The notes under the pieces are model-generated. The model saw only the letters and a list, made by a program, of their open reading frames with translations. It searched no databases and had not been told where the DNA came from. The position numbers were made by a program, and so were the translations under genes. This document shows, one piece after another, positions 50,022 through 59,800 of a DNA stretch of 64,000 nucleotides. Position 1 is the stretch's first letter. Each line of letters starts with the position of its first letter. The DNA is from Lysobacter sp036697405. Lineage in GTDB: Bacteria; Pseudomonadota; Gammaproteobacteria; Xanthomonadales; Xanthomonadaceae. The DNA is taken from assembly GCF_036697405.1 (NCBI RefSeq), contig NZ_JBAHWA010000005.1, forward strand, positions 1 to 64,000, in the 5' to 3' direction.

Positions 50022-51236
50022 ATGTCCGACCCCACCCCGAACGACCTCCGCCGCGACGCCGCCACGCTGCCCGCGCCGGGCCAGGACGCGCTGGAGCACA
50101 GCGCACGCCTGGAGACGCTGATCCGCGAGCAGATCGCGGTCAACGAGGGCGCGATCCCGTTCTCGCGCTACATGGAGCTGGCCCTGTATGCGCCGGGCCT
50201 GGGCTACTACAGCGCCGGCGCGCGCAAGTTCGGCGGCGAAGGCGATTTCGTCACCGCGCCCGAGATCGGGCCGGTGTTCGCCGCCTGCGTGGCCGAAGCG
50301 GTCGCGCCGGTGCTGCGCCAACTCGGGCCGGGCGCGCGCTTCCTGGAACTGGGCGGCGGCACCGGCGCCTTCGCCGAAGTCGCGCTCAAGCGCCTGCTCG
50401 AACTGGACGCCTTGCCCGACCGTTACGCCATCCTCGAGCCCAGCGCCGAGCTGCGCCATCGCCAGCGCGAACGTTTGCAGCAGCGGCTGACGCCGCCGCT
50501 GTTCGAGCTGGTGGAATGGCTAGACGGGCCGTTCCCGGAAGACTGGGACGGCGTGCTGTTCGCCAACGAAGTCATCGACGCCTTGCCGACGCCGCGCTTC
50601 GCGATCCGCAATGGCGAAGTCTACGAAGAAAACATCGTGATCGACGGCGACGGTTTCGCGCGCGAGCTGCGCGAGGCCGACGCCTTCCTCGGCAACGCCG
50701 TGCGCCAGGTCGAACGCCGGCTGGAGCGCGAGTTCGAGGACGGTTATCGCTCCGAACTGCTGCCGCAGCTGCCGTACTGGATCCAGGCCGTGTCCGGCGG
50801 CATGCGCGCGGGCGCGATGCTGTTCGTCGACTACGGCTACGCGCGCGCCGAGTACTACGCGCCCGAGCGCAGCGACGGCACCCTGCGCGCGTTCTACCGC
50901 CATCGCATGCACCACGACCCGCTGCTGTGGCCGGGCCTGCAGGACATCACCGCCTCGGTGGATTTCACCGCCCTGGCCGAGGCCGGCGTCGCCGCCGGTT
51001 TCGATTTCGCCGGTTACTGCTCGCAGGCCAGCTTCCTGCTCGGCAACGGCCTGGCCGGGGTGCTCGAACGCATCGACGCGATCGCCGACGAGGGCGAGCG
51101 CCAGCGTCGCCATAACGAGATCAAGCGCCTGACCCTGCCCAGCGAGATGGGCGAACGTTTCCAGGTCATGGGCTTCGAGAAGGGCGCCGAATTCGGCTAC
51201 GCCTTCCTGGCCGGCGACCTGAGCCACCGCCTGTGA
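50022..51236 (+). CDS. MidA/NDUFAF7-type class I methyltransferase
   Basis: A 404-residue SAM-dependent methyltransferase. Key motifs are IPFSRYMELALYAPGLGYYSAGARKFG, GDFVTAPEIGPVFAACVAEAV, the SAM loop FLELGGGTGAFAE (about residues 107-119), YAILEPSAELRHRQRE, and VLFANEVIDALPTPRF. The mitochondrial relative NDUFAF7 methylates an Arg of a complex I subunit; bacterial substrates are not known. The GTG of the next gene overlaps its stop. Confidence 0.88.
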   Translation: MSDPTPNDLRRDAATLPAPGQDALEHSARLETLIREQIAVNEGAIPFSRYMELALYAPGLGYYSAGARKFGGEGDFVTAPEIGPVFAACVAEAVAPVLRQLGPGARFLELGGGTGAFAEVALKRLLELDALPDRYAILEPSAELRHRQRERLQQRLTPPLFELVEWLDGPFPEDWDGVLFANEVIDALPTPRFAIRNGEVYEENIVIDGDGFARELREADAFLGNAVRQVERRLEREFEDGYRSELLPQLPYWIQAVSGGMRAGAMLFVDYGYARAEYYAPERSDGTLRAFYRHRMHHDPLLWPGLQDITASVDFTALAEAGVAAGFDFAGYCSQASFLLGNGLAGVLERIDAIADEGERQRRHNEIKRLTLPSEMGERFQVMGFEKGAEFGYAFLAGDLSHRL

Positions 51237-51673
51237 ACACGCGCAAGAGCGGCGCGCCCAAGGGGCCGTGGCTGCGCCGGTTCCGCACCCCGCGCCGCTG
51301 GCTGGCCGTGGGCGCGACCGGGGTGCTGGCGGTGATCGCGGTGTCCCTGCTGCCCGCGGACGACCTGCCGCCGTCGCCGTTCGCCGGTTCCGACAAGGTC
51401 GGCCATTTCCTCACCTACGCGGCGCTGTCGGCCTATGCCTGCATGCTGTTCGCGCGCATGCGCCCGCAGGCGCTGTGCGCGGCCGGCCTGATCGTGCTCG
51501 GCGTGGCCCTGGAATACGGCCAGGCCCTGCTGACCGACAGCCGCATGGGCGACAGTCGCGACGCCTTCGCCAATGCCCTCGGGGCCCTGGCCGGGCTGGT
51601 CACGGCCTCCACGCCGCTGGCACTCATGTTGCAGCGCATCGATGCCCGCTTGGCCGGAACTCGTTTGTCATAG
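51233..51673 (+). CDS. VanZ-like family membrane protein
   Basis: A 146-residue protein with four hydrophobic segments (about residues 24-42, 58-75, 80-98 and 112-132). The VanZ-like signatures are DKVGHFLTYAALSAYA (about residues 54-69), EYGQALLTDSRMGDSRDAFANALGALAG (about 95-122). Function is unknown in most members. Translation starts at GTG overlapping the methyltransferase stop (GTGA). Confidence 0.85.
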   Translation: MNTRKSGAPKGPWLRRFRTPRRWLAVGATGVLAVIAVSLLPADDLPPSPFAGSDKVGHFLTYAALSAYACMLFARMRPQALCAAGLIVLGVALEYGQALLTDSRMGDSRDAFANALGALAGLVTASTPLALMLQRIDARLAGTRLS

Positions 51674-51801
51674 TGTGATCGGGTTGGTAAAGCCAAAGTC
51701 GGCACAGTCACACGACGTATTGCGCAAAGGTTAAGAACTTGTGAACCTCGGGCCGGACTTTCGGGAAGTCCGTCCCCCGACCCTTTCGCAAGGAAACGAC
51801 C

Positions 51802-54309
51802 ATGTCCGCAGTGCACCGCAACCGATTGGCGCTGGCCGTGGCCGCCGCCATGGCCGCCAGCGCCGTCGCCCCCGTCTACGCCCAAACCGCGACCCCCGCC
51901 GAGGACACCGCGACCACGCTGGATGCCGTCCAGGTCACCGGTTCGCGCGTGCGCGGCCGCACCGCCGAGGACACCGCCGCGCCCGTGGACGTGATCGGCC
52001 GCGAAGAGATCAACGCCACCGGCGCGCTCGAAGTCGGCCAGATCCTGCAGATGCTGGAACCCTCGTTCAACTTCTCGCGCACCTTCGTCAGCGACGGTAC
52101 CGACATCCTGCGCCCGGCCACGCTGCGCGCGCTGGGCCCGGACCAGGTGCTGGTGCTGGTCAACGGCAAGCGCCGCCATCAGCAGGCGCTGGTCAACGTG
52201 CAGCAGACCATCGGCCGCGGTTCGGCCGGCACCGACATCAACGCGATCCCGGTCTCGGCGATCGAGCGCATCGAAGTGCTGCGCGACGGCGCCGCCGCCC
52301 AGTACGGCTCGGACGCGATCGCGGGCGTGATCAACATCATCCTCAAGCGCCAGACCGAATACACCGAACTGTCGATCGAGGGTTCGCAGTACTACGCCGG
52401 CGACGGCGAGATGCTGCACGGCTCGGTCAACACCGGCTTCAAGCTCGGCGCCGAGGGCTTCATCAATCTCTCGGCCGAGGCGCGCAACCGCAACGAGACC
52501 AACCGCGCCGGCCCCGACAGCCTGCGCACCAACCCGCCGCGCGTGACCCAGCGCCTGGGCGACGCCGACGCCAAGGACTACTACCTGTGGCTCAACGCCG
52601 GCGTGCCGGTGGGCAAGGGCGAGCTGTACTGGTTCGGCGGCCTGTCGCGCCGCGAAGGCGATTCCTCCGGCTTCTTCCGCAGCGCCGGCGACAACCGCAC
52701 GGTGCCGGCGCTGTACCCCAACGGCTTCCTGCCCAACATCCTGACCACGGTCGACGACGCCTCGCTGGCGGTCGGTTACAAGGCGCCGATCGGCGAGAAC
52801 TGGGACTGGGACATCTCGATCAACCACGGCCGCAGCAAGTTCGGCTTCGAGGAGGCCAACTCGGTCAACGTGAGCTGGTGGTACGAGCCGCGCGACCCGG
52901 CCAATCCGGCCGCCGGCATCTACGCCGCCTCGCCGACCAGCGCCGACACCGGCACCCTCAAGTACGACCAGACCACCTTCAACGTCGACTTCCGCGGCAG
53001 CGTGAAGGGCTTCAACGACAATCCGCTGTACCTGGCCACCGGCTTCGAGTGGCGCCAGGACAACTACGCGATCGAGGCCGGCGACCCGGTGTCGTATATG
53101 TACGGCCGCACCAACAACCCGGCCATCGTCATCCGCGGCCAGACCGGCGACATCGCCGCCGGCGGCATTCAGGGCTTCCCGGGCTTCACTCCGGGTACCG
53201 AGGTCGACGAGGGCCGCCACAGCATGGCGCTGTACTTCGATGCCGAAACCAACCTGAGCGAGCGCTTCCTGCTCGGCGGCGCGGTGCGCTTCGAGGACTA
53301 TTCCGACTTCGGCAACACCACCACCGGCAAGCTATCGGCGCGCTTCAACGCCAGCGAGCGCTTCGCCCTGCGCGGCACGCTGTCCACCGGCTTCCGCGCG
53401 CCGGGCGTGCAGCAGCAGTACTACAACCAGGTTTCGACCAACCTCAATCCCGACGGCACCCTCACCGACACCCTGACCGCGCGCCAGGACAGCGCGGTGA
53501 CCCGCGCGCTGGGCGTGGCGCCGTTGAAGGAAGAGACCTCGCGCAGCGGTTCGGTGGGCATGGTGTTCAAGCCCAACGATCGCTTCTCGCTGACCGCCGA
53601 CCTGTTCCGCATCGACATCGACGACCGCATCATCTTCTCCGGCGTGATCGCGCCCGAGTCGGTCGGCACCGACGGCCAGCCCTGCACCGCCAACAACAGC
53701 AACTGCCCGATCGCCGGCGCGCTGGCGCCGTTCCGGGTCGGCCAGGCGCAGTTCTTCACCAACGCCATCGACACCCGCACCACCGGCCTGGACATCGTCG
53801 CCAACCACAACACCGAGTTCGCCAGCGGCAGCAACCTGACCCTGACCGCGCTGGTGCATTTCAACAAGACCGAGGTGCGCGAGATCCATTCCAACTCGCC
53901 GATCCTGGCGCCCGGCCAGTTGTTCGACGCCGCCCAGATCACCCTGGTCGAGCGCGGCCAGCCGCGCGCCCACCACGTGCTGCAGGGCGTGTACGAAACC
54001 GGCGCCTGGACGATCACCGGACGCGCCAACTACTACGGCTCGGTCACCGGCGAGTTCTTCGCGCCGGAACAGACCTGGGGCGGCAAGACCCTGTTCGACC
54101 TGGCGGTGCGCTACTCGTTCAACGACAACCTGCACCTGACCGTGGGCGGCAACAATATCTTCGACCAGTACCCGGACAAGTGGTCGGTCGGCGCCGACAA
54201 CCCCGGCGTGAATCCGTTCCCGTCGCTGGGCTTCAAGTACGGCTGGGAAACCATGCCCTTCGGCATGAACGGCGGCAGCTACTACGTGCGGATGGACTAT
54301 CGCTTCTGA
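51802..54309 (+). CDS. TonB-dependent receptor
   Basis: An 835-residue outer-membrane transporter. It has a signal peptide (ends APVYAQ), a TonB-box-like LDAVQVTGSRVRG, and a plug domain (PVDVIGREEINATGALEVGQIL; LVLVNGKRRHQQ; IERIEVLRDGAAAQYGSDAIAGVINIILKR). A large barrel follows and ends in YYVRMDYRF with a terminal Phe. The plug resembles the uncharacterised class abundant in Xanthomonadaceae, whose ligands include peptides and sugars. AAGGAAACGACC precedes the ATG. Transcription ends at a strong terminator. Ligand unknown. Confidence 0.92.
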   Translation: MSAVHRNRLALAVAAAMAASAVAPVYAQTATPAEDTATTLDAVQVTGSRVRGRTAEDTAAPVDVIGREEINATGALEVGQILQMLEPSFNFSRTFVSDGTDILRPATLRALGPDQVLVLVNGKRRHQQALVNVQQTIGRGSAGTDINAIPVSAIERIEVLRDGAAAQYGSDAIAGVINIILKRQTEYTELSIEGSQYYAGDGEMLHGSVNTGFKLGAEGFINLSAEARNRNETNRAGPDSLRTNPPRVTQRLGDADAKDYYLWLNAGVPVGKGELYWFGGLSRREGDSSGFFRSAGDNRTVPALYPNGFLPNILTTVDDASLAVGYKAPIGENWDWDISINHGRSKFGFEEANSVNVSWWYEPRDPANPAAGIYAASPTSADTGTLKYDQTTFNVDFRGSVKGFNDNPLYLATGFEWRQDNYAIEAGDPVSYMYGRTNNPAIVIRGQTGDIAAGGIQGFPGFTPGTEVDEGRHSMALYFDAETNLSERFLLGGAVRFEDYSDFGNTTTGKLSARFNASERFALRGTLSTGFRAPGVQQQYYNQVSTNLNPDGTLTDTLTARQDSAVTRALGVAPLKEETSRSGSVGMVFKPNDRFSLTADLFRIDIDDRIIFSGVIAPESVGTDGQPCTANNSNCPIAGALAPFRVGQAQFFTNAIDTRTTGLDIVANHNTEFASGSNLTLTALVHFNKTEVREIHSNSPILAPGQLFDAAQITLVERGQPRAHHVLQGVYETGAWTITGRANYYGSVTGEFFAPEQTWGGKTLFDLAVRYSFNDNLHLTVGGNNIFDQYPDKWSVGADNPGVNPFPSLGFKYGWETMPFGMNGGSYYVRMDYRF

Positions 54310-54338
54310 TCCGCGGCGCCAGGACGGAGTGCTGACAG

Positions 54339-54366
54339 CGCCGGGCGGCCGCGAGGTCGCCCGGCG
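54339..54366 (+). terminator. Terminator after the TonB receptor gene
   Basis: CGCCGGGCG (54339-54347) and CGCCCGGCG (54358-54366) form a perfect 9-bp stem, followed by TTTTTGTTT. Confidence 0.9.
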
Positions 54367-54404
54367 TTTTTGTTTGGCGCGGTGTCGGCCGCATCGCCAT
54401 GACG

Positions 54405-54600
54405 GACGTAGGATGCGGTGAGCCGCAGGCGCACCGCATCATGCGTGGTACAGGTGGCAACGATGATGCGGTTGTCACCGCATCCTGCGAGTGTAGGAGC
54501 GGCGTGAGCCGCGACCCGGAATAGGACCTGCGACGCGGCTTTCGTCGTAGCCGCGGATTCGCGGTCGCGGCTTGCGCCGCTCCTACGGGGGCGTGGAGCG
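54405..54600. repeat. REP-like inverted repeats between TonB receptor gene and cca
   Basis: One imperfect pair combines GGATGCGGTGAGCCGCAGGC (about 54412) and ATGATGCGGTTGTCACCGCA (about 54463). The main inverted pair has arms at 54492-54516 (TGTAGGAGCGGCGTGAGCCG) and 54563-54586 (GGTCGCGGCTTGCGCCGCTC), the same family as in 193-282. Confidence 0.8.
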
Positions 54601-54607
54601 TGTCTCG

Positions 54608-55834
54608 TCAGCTCTTCTTGCCGGCCGCGGTGGCGATCGCGGCGATGCGCGCGCGGCGCAAGGCTTCGCCCACTTCCGGGCCGCTGCGGCCGGCGGCGAC
54701 GTCGGAGGCGCGCACCGCGAGGGCGGCGTCGAGCGCGTCGCGCAGGCGCTGGCCCTGCGGATAAGGGACCTCGGACAGACCGGTTCGGCCGCGCTTGTCG
54801 GCCTCGCAGACCAGGCTCATGCGGCGTATCCGTTCGGGTTGACGGAAACCGTCGCAGCGCGCGATCAGGTCGTAGACGGTGCTGGAGCGCAGTTCGTCGT
54901 AGCGGTGCACGTTGAGGTGTTCGCGGCAGGCGGCCTCGGCGAGCTGACGGTGCTCGGTCGGCACGCGCAGGCGCTCGCACAGCACGCGCAGCGGTTCGAG
55001 GCCGGCATGTTCGTGACCCTGATGGCGCGGCAGCACGTCGGCGGGCGTGAGCGCCTTGCCCAGGTCGTGGGTGAGCGCGGCGAAGCCGATGGTGTCGTCG
55101 CCGGGCGCCAGGCGCGCGGCCATGTCGCAGACCAGTTCGACGTGGATGCCGGTGTCGACTTCGGGGTGGTACTCGGCGCGTTGTGGCACGCCGTAGAGCG
55201 CGTCGACCTCCGGCAGCACCGCCGCCAGGGCGCCGGCATCGCGCAGGGTGCGCAGGAAGGCCGAGGGGCGTTCGCTGGCGAGCGCGCGCCGCAGTTCCTG
55301 CCAGACCCGCTCGGGCACCAGTTCGGCGAGTTCGCCGGACTCGGCCATATGCCGCATCAAGGCGGTGGTTTCCGGGGCGACGCTGAAGCACAGCGCCGCG
55401 AAGCGCGCCATGAAGCGCGCCGCGCGCAGCACCCGCAGCGGATCCTCGACGAAGGCCGGACCGACGTGGCGCAGCAGCCGCGCTTCCAGGTCGCGCGCGC
55501 CGCCGTAGGGGTCGACCAGGGCGCCGTCTTCGTCCTGGGCGATGGCATTGATGGTGAAGTCGCGTCGGCCGAGGTCTTCCTCCAGCGATACCGAGGGATC
55601 GGCGTCGACCACGAAGCCGCGGTAGCCGCGTCCGGATTTGCGTTCGGTGCGCGCCAGCGCGTATTCCTCGCCGGTGTCCGGATGCAGGAATACCGGGAAG
55701 TCGCGCCCGACCGGCTTGTAGCCGGCGTCGAGCATGGCCTGCGGGGTCGCGCCGACCACGACGTAGTCGCGGTCGCCCGGCGCCCGCCCGAGCAGGCGGT
55801 CGCGGACCGCGCCGCCGACCAGGTAGGTCTTCAT
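54608..55834 (-). CDS. cca: Multifunctional CCA tRNA nucleotidyltransferase
   Basis: A 408-residue enzyme that adds or repairs the 3' CCA of tRNAs. Class II nucleotidyltransferase motifs are YLVGGAVRDRLLGR (residues 4-17), GDRDYVVVGATP with the metal-binding Asp residues, RRDFTINAIAQDEDG and DPLRVLRAARFMARF. An HD phosphohydrolase domain follows (YHPEVDTGIHVELV and ALTHDLGKALTP), as in the E. coli enzyme with phosphatase and phosphodiesterase activity. Length fits this type. The PH-domain gene lies 13 bp upstream on the same strand. Confidence 0.95.
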   Translation of the reverse strand: MKTYLVGGAVRDRLLGRAPGDRDYVVVGATPQAMLDAGYKPVGRDFPVFLHPDTGEEYALARTERKSGRGYRGFVVDADPSVSLEEDLGRRDFTINAIAQDEDGALVDPYGGARDLEARLLRHVGPAFVEDPLRVLRAARFMARFAALCFSVAPETTALMRHMAESGELAELVPERVWQELRRALASERPSAFLRTLRDAGALAAVLPEVDALYGVPQRAEYHPEVDTGIHVELVCDMAARLAPGDDTIGFAALTHDLGKALTPADVLPRHQGHEHAGLEPLRVLCERLRVPTEHRQLAEAACREHLNVHRYDELRSSTVYDLIARCDGFRQPERIRRMSLVCEADKRGRTGLSEVPYPQGQRLRDALDAALAVRASDVAAGRSGPEVGEALRRARIAAIATAAGKKS

Positions 55835-55847
55835 CGCGTGGCCAGGC

Positions 55848-56225
55848 TCAACGCGGCGAGTTCTGCGCCAGCAGCGCGATGATGTCCTCGGCGCCGCTGC
55901 TGCGGCCCAGGTGGCGCACGATCGGCGTGGCCTGGCCGGAGACCCACACGCGCAGCTCGGATTCGAGATCGAAGTGGCCCGCGGTTTCCAGCGAGAACAT
56001 CACGATGCTGCGGTAGGGCAGGCTGAGGAATTCGGTCTTGCGGCCGGTCACGCCCTGCTTGTCGACCAGGATCAGGCGCCGGTCGGTGAACACGATCAGG
56101 TCGCGGATCTCGCCGAACGCGCGCTGCACGGTTTCGCCCGGCGCGAGCAAGGGCATGAAGTCGTCCGCGATCTTGTCGACCGGCTTGTCGCCGGCGTGGC
56201 CGAGCAGGGTGTCGAGCAAGCCCAT
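55848..56225 (-). CDS. Bacterial PH-domain (bPH_1) protein
   Basis: A 125-residue single-domain protein: an N-terminal helix (MGLLDTLLGHAG), then the pleckstrin-like strand pattern LLAPGETVQRAFGEIRDLIVFTDRRLILVDKQGVTGRKTEFLSLPYRSI and a closing helix (GAEDIIALLAQ). The FTDRRLILVDKQG and SLPYRSI parts are the family signature. Bacterial members are usually of unknown role. Likely co-transcribed with cca, which begins 13 bp downstream. Confidence 0.85.
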   Translation of the reverse strand: MGLLDTLLGHAGDKPVDKIADDFMPLLAPGETVQRAFGEIRDLIVFTDRRLILVDKQGVTGRKTEFLSLPYRSIVMFSLETAGHFDLESELRVWVSGQATPIVRHLGRSSGAEDIIALLAQNSPR

Positions 56226-56728
56226 GGCGGCGGTCTCGGTGTGGAGTGGAACCCGATGCTAAGGGTTGTCGGGCGGGAGGGCGAGGGGAGAGGGCTTACG
56301 AGGGGGCTTGGGGAGCGCGCCGACGAGCGCATGGCAGCCGGGCGATGTGGAACCCGTTCGCAGCCGCTCCTCTTTTGCCGTCATTGCCGCTTTCGCGGGA
56401 GTGACGGGCGAAGAAGCAGCAGACGACCCGTTCGATGGGGATGCCGTTGCTCTTTGCCGTCATTCCCGCGAAGGCGGGAATCCAGTGACTTTAGAGCGAA
56501 ACCTCGATCACGGTAGCAGGTACAGAGAACCTGGCTCCGTTCAGATCGCTTCGTGAGTGGGTTTCACCCAAGTCACTGGATTCCCGCTTTCGCGGGAATG
56601 ACGAGCAAGAGCAGATTCGCGCGAATGACGAGCAACAGCGGACTTGCGCGACTGACAAGCAAAGGGACGACAGGTCGCAGCGGATTCGAGGGGTGCCGGT
56701 AAACCCCGGCAATCCACCCAGCCACACC
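56226..56728. repeat. Gene-free region with CATTCCCGC-family hairpins
   Basis: At least three copies are visible: GTCATTGCCGCTTTCGCGGG (about 56380), CCGTCATTCCCGCGAAGGCG (about 56458) and GGATTCCCGCTTTCGCGGGA (about 56577). The last two are flanked by AGTGACTTTA and AAGTCACTGGA and so form a large inverted pair over about 56457-56606. Degenerate tandem units (GAATGACGAGCAA) follow to 56650. No gene is convincing. Confidence 0.8.
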
Positions 56729-57649
56729 TCAATCCTCGCCCGCCTCCAACCCCAAGATCTCCCGCAGCCGCGGCGCCACTGGCGTCGCGGCGATGCCGAG
56801 CTTGGGCAGGCCGTTATCGTCGCTGATCGAATCCAGCTGCAGCGAACGCCAGTTGTCGCGGCTGATCGGCTTGCCGGGCAGGTATTCGCCGATGCCGGCC
56901 TGGACCCGGCCCAGGGCCTCGGGCAACGGAATCACCGCGCGCAGGCGGCCGCGCGCGCGCGCGGTCAAGCGCACGATTTCGGCCAGGGTGTAGACCTCGG
57001 GACCGACCAGGTCGTAGCTGCGGCCGATGCTGCCGCCGTCGGCCAGTGCGCGCGCATAGGCCTGGACCACGTCGCCGACCCAGACCGGCTGGAAGCGCGC
57101 GTCGGCGCGGCCGATCGGCAGGGCCGGGGCAAAGCGCAGCAGTTGATCGAAGCGGCAGAACAGGCCGTCGCCGGGGCCGGCGATGACCGAGGGCCGGAAC
57201 AGGGTCCAGTCCAGGCCCGAGGCGCGCACGCGCTGCTCGGCGCGGCCGCGCGATTGCAGATAGTGGCTGTCGCCGCTGCCGGCGCCGAGCGCGCTCATCT
57301 GCAGCAGCCGGCGCACGCCCATCTCGCGCATGGCGCCGATCAGCGACTCCAGCTGGGTCACGTAGACGCGTTCGAAGCCGCTGCCGTCGTCGCCGCGCTC
57401 GTTGAGAATGCCGATCAGGTTGACCACCGCGTCGGCGTCGTCGAGCACCGCGCGCAGGAAGCCGGGGTCGTGCACGTCGCCTTCGATCAGGCTGGAGTCG
57501 CGCGGCAGCAGCGCGCGCTTGGCCGGATCGCCGCCGCGGCTGAGCACGGTCAGCCGATGGCCGTCGCGCAGCAGGCGCGCGACCAGACGGCGACCGACGA
57601 AGCCGGTGCCGCCCAGGACGACGACGTGGCGGCGCGCGGCGGTGTTCAC
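56729..57649 (-). CDS. NDUFA9-like NAD(P)-binding SDR (atypical)
   Basis: A 306-residue atypical short-chain dehydrogenase. The Rossmann start VVVLGGTGFVGRRLVARLL is followed by LIEGDVHDPGFL, DAVVNLIGILNERG, SALGAGSGDSHYLQSRGRAEQ and LFRPSVIAGPGDGLF. This resembles the complex I NDUFA9 subfamily of bacteria. The Tyr-x-x-x-Lys pair of active SDRs reads YLQSRGRAE, lacking the Lys, so it may bind a nucleotide without catalysis. Start GTG overlaps the stop of the transglycosylase gene (GTGA). Confidence 0.82.
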   Translation of the reverse strand: MNTAARRHVVVLGGTGFVGRRLVARLLRDGHRLTVLSRGGDPAKRALLPRDSSLIEGDVHDPGFLRAVLDDADAVVNLIGILNERGDDGSGFERVYVTQLESLIGAMREMGVRRLLQMSALGAGSGDSHYLQSRGRAEQRVRASGLDWTLFRPSVIAGPGDGLFCRFDQLLRFAPALPIGRADARFQPVWVGDVVQAYARALADGGSIGRSYDLVGPEVYTLAEIVRLTARARGRLRAVIPLPEALGRVQAGIGEYLPGKPISRDNWRSLQLDSISDDNGLPKLGIAATPVAPRLREILGLEAGED

Positions 57650-59667
57650 GGCGACTTGGCCGCCGGCGCGGCGGCCAGCGGGCAGACGAAGCGCTTGCGC
57701 GGCGCGTCGATGCGCCCGCGCATGCGGTCGGTCATGTTCATCGCGTCGCCGTTGAGGCGCCAGTCGTAGATCACGCTGAAGGCCAGCACGCGGGCGACGT
57801 ACTCGCGCGTTTCCTTGTAGCTGATGGTCTCGATCCAGAAATCGGCGTCCATGCCCGGACGCTGCGACTGCCAGCGCGCCAGCGGCGCCGGACCGGCGTT
57901 GTAGCCGGCCATGGCGAAGTAGGGCTGGCCGCCGTACTTGTCCAGCAGCTCGCGCAGGTAGGCGGTGCCCAGGATGATGTTGGTGTCGGAGTCGTACAGG
58001 CTGGCCGCGCCGCCCCAGGGCAGGCCCAGGCGCTTGGACACGTTGGCGCCGGTGGCCGGCACGACCTGCATCAGGCCCATGGCGTTGGCGCCGGAGCGCG
58101 CGTTCGGATCGAACACGCTCTCGGCGCGGATCTCGGCCGCGACCCAGGCCGGATCGAGATTGTTCTTGGCCGACTCGCGCCGGATCGTGGCGTCGTGGTG
58201 CAGCGGGAAGCGCAGGTTGTACAGGCGCAATTCGTCGGGCTTGCCCTTGCCCAGCGAGAACACCGCGCGGTCGAACCAGCCGTGGCTCTGCGCGACCTCG
58301 ACCGCGATGCGGCGCTGATCGTCGTCGTAGCGCGACAGGGCGTCGTCCCATTCGCGGACCGCCCAGGACTTGCGCCCGATCTTGTACAGGCCCATCGCGC
58401 GCAGTACCGCCGGATCGCGCGCGATCGCGGCCTTGGCCGCGGCGCTGTCGTTGGGGATCAGCGGGCACAGCGCATAGGGCAGGCCGACGCGGTCGGCGGC
58501 GAGGAAGCCGTGGAACTCGGGCTTGCGCGCGGCCTCGCGATAGAGGCGGTCGGCGCCGGCCTTGTCGCCCGCTCGCTCGCTCAGGCGCGCCTCGAAATAC
58601 TGCCAGCGCGAATCGCCGCGCTGCTTGGCGCCCATCTTGCGGATCGCGTCCAGGGCCGCGGCCCAATCCGAGCGCGCCATGGCTTCGCGCGCGCGCCATT
58701 CGTGCAGGCGGTCGTCGTAGGACACGGCCGGCACCGCGTTCAGGCGCTGCGCCGATTCCGGGCCGTACGAGGCCACCGTCCACAGCGCGGCCTGGTACAG
58801 CACGCGGCCGCGGTCTTCGTCGCTGAAGCCCAGCGCGCTGGCGTACTTGGGCAGCTGCGCCTCGGCCGCGCCCGGCGCCGACTTGGCCAGCCGCGCCAGC
58901 CCGTAGGAGGCCATGCGCCGGCTGCGCTCGGTCTTGGGCCAGTACAGGGCGCGTTCGTTGACGCCTTCGATGAAGGCGGCGTAGTCGTTGGCCTGGGCCT
59001 GCTGGTCGGCGGGCAGCCCGCGCGCGGCGCTGCGCATCACCGCCGGCAGCCCTTCGGCGGCGGCGGCGTCGATGCGCTGCCAGCGCAGGTCTTCGCTCAG
59101 CCCGCCTTGCGCGCCCAACAGCGCCATCGGCGCATCGCATTCGTTGGGCAGGGCCTTGCCGCTGGCGGTCCATACCGCCTGCGCGTCGCGGGTCCACTGC
59201 GCGTCGGCGCGGCGCAGGGCCTGGCGCGCGCTGAGTTCGGCACAGCGCAGCGCGGTGTTCTTGCCCAGCTCGGGCTTCCAGGCGGCGACGAAGGCCGGCC
59301 AGTCCTCGCGGCGCGCGGTGGCGGCCAGCCAGATCTCGCGGAAGGCGCCGCCCGCGGCCTGCTCGCCGTAGCGCGCGAGGAAGCTCTGCGCCTGCGCGTT
59401 CGACAGGGCGTCGATGTTGCGGCGCAGGCCGGCGTACTCGACCCAGCCGTACAGCGGATGCCGCGAGAGATCGGCGTACTGCGAGGCGTCGAAGCTGCCG
59501 TTTTCGGCGGCTTCGAGCGCGGCGCGCAGGCGCGGCAACTGCGGATCGTGGATGGGCGCGGGCACGCTGGCGACGGCCGGCGGCGCGGCCGTGGTCTGCG
59601 CGCAGGCGGCGGTGGCCAGGGTGGCCGCGAGCGCGGCGAACAGCAGGGGGAGAGGGCGCGGGAGCAT
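57646..59667 (-). CDS. Soluble lytic murein transglycosylase (Slt70 type)
   Basis: A 673-residue periplasmic enzyme that cleaves peptidoglycan glycan strands to 1,6-anhydro-muropeptides. It has a signal peptide ending TAACAQ, a long alpha-superhelical U domain (about residues 40-460) and a C-terminal SLT domain. The catalytic Glu is in IRAESVFDPNARSGANAMGLMQVVPATG (about residue 514). LGTAYLRELLDKYGG, AMAGYNAGPAPLARW and ETREYVARVL are the remaining SLT motifs. A Cys in the signal region (ATAAC) may allow lipidation instead. It is upstream of, and overlaps, the NDUFA9-like gene. Confidence 0.92.
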   Translation of the reverse strand: MLPRPLPLLFAALAATLATAACAQTTAAPPAVASVPAPIHDPQLPRLRAALEAAENGSFDASQYADLSRHPLYGWVEYAGLRRNIDALSNAQAQSFLARYGEQAAGGAFREIWLAATARREDWPAFVAAWKPELGKNTALRCAELSARQALRRADAQWTRDAQAVWTASGKALPNECDAPMALLGAQGGLSEDLRWQRIDAAAAEGLPAVMRSAARGLPADQQAQANDYAAFIEGVNERALYWPKTERSRRMASYGLARLAKSAPGAAEAQLPKYASALGFSDEDRGRVLYQAALWTVASYGPESAQRLNAVPAVSYDDRLHEWRAREAMARSDWAAALDAIRKMGAKQRGDSRWQYFEARLSERAGDKAGADRLYREAARKPEFHGFLAADRVGLPYALCPLIPNDSAAAKAAIARDPAVLRAMGLYKIGRKSWAVREWDDALSRYDDDQRRIAVEVAQSHGWFDRAVFSLGKGKPDELRLYNLRFPLHHDATIRRESAKNNLDPAWVAAEIRAESVFDPNARSGANAMGLMQVVPATGANVSKRLGLPWGGAASLYDSDTNIILGTAYLRELLDKYGGQPYFAMAGYNAGPAPLARWQSQRPGMDADFWIETISYKETREYVARVLAFSVIYDWRLNGDAMNMTDRMRGRIDAPRKRFVCPLAAAPAAKSP

Positions 59668-59800
59668 GGTCCGGACTATAGCCCAGCGACGATGAATCTC
59701 CGGCGTGAACATGGCATCGTGCGCTCTGCGCGCCGTCGTCGCGGCGCGCGCATGTGACCATGCGCACGCGCTTGCGCGCGGACTTATCGAAGGAGACGCT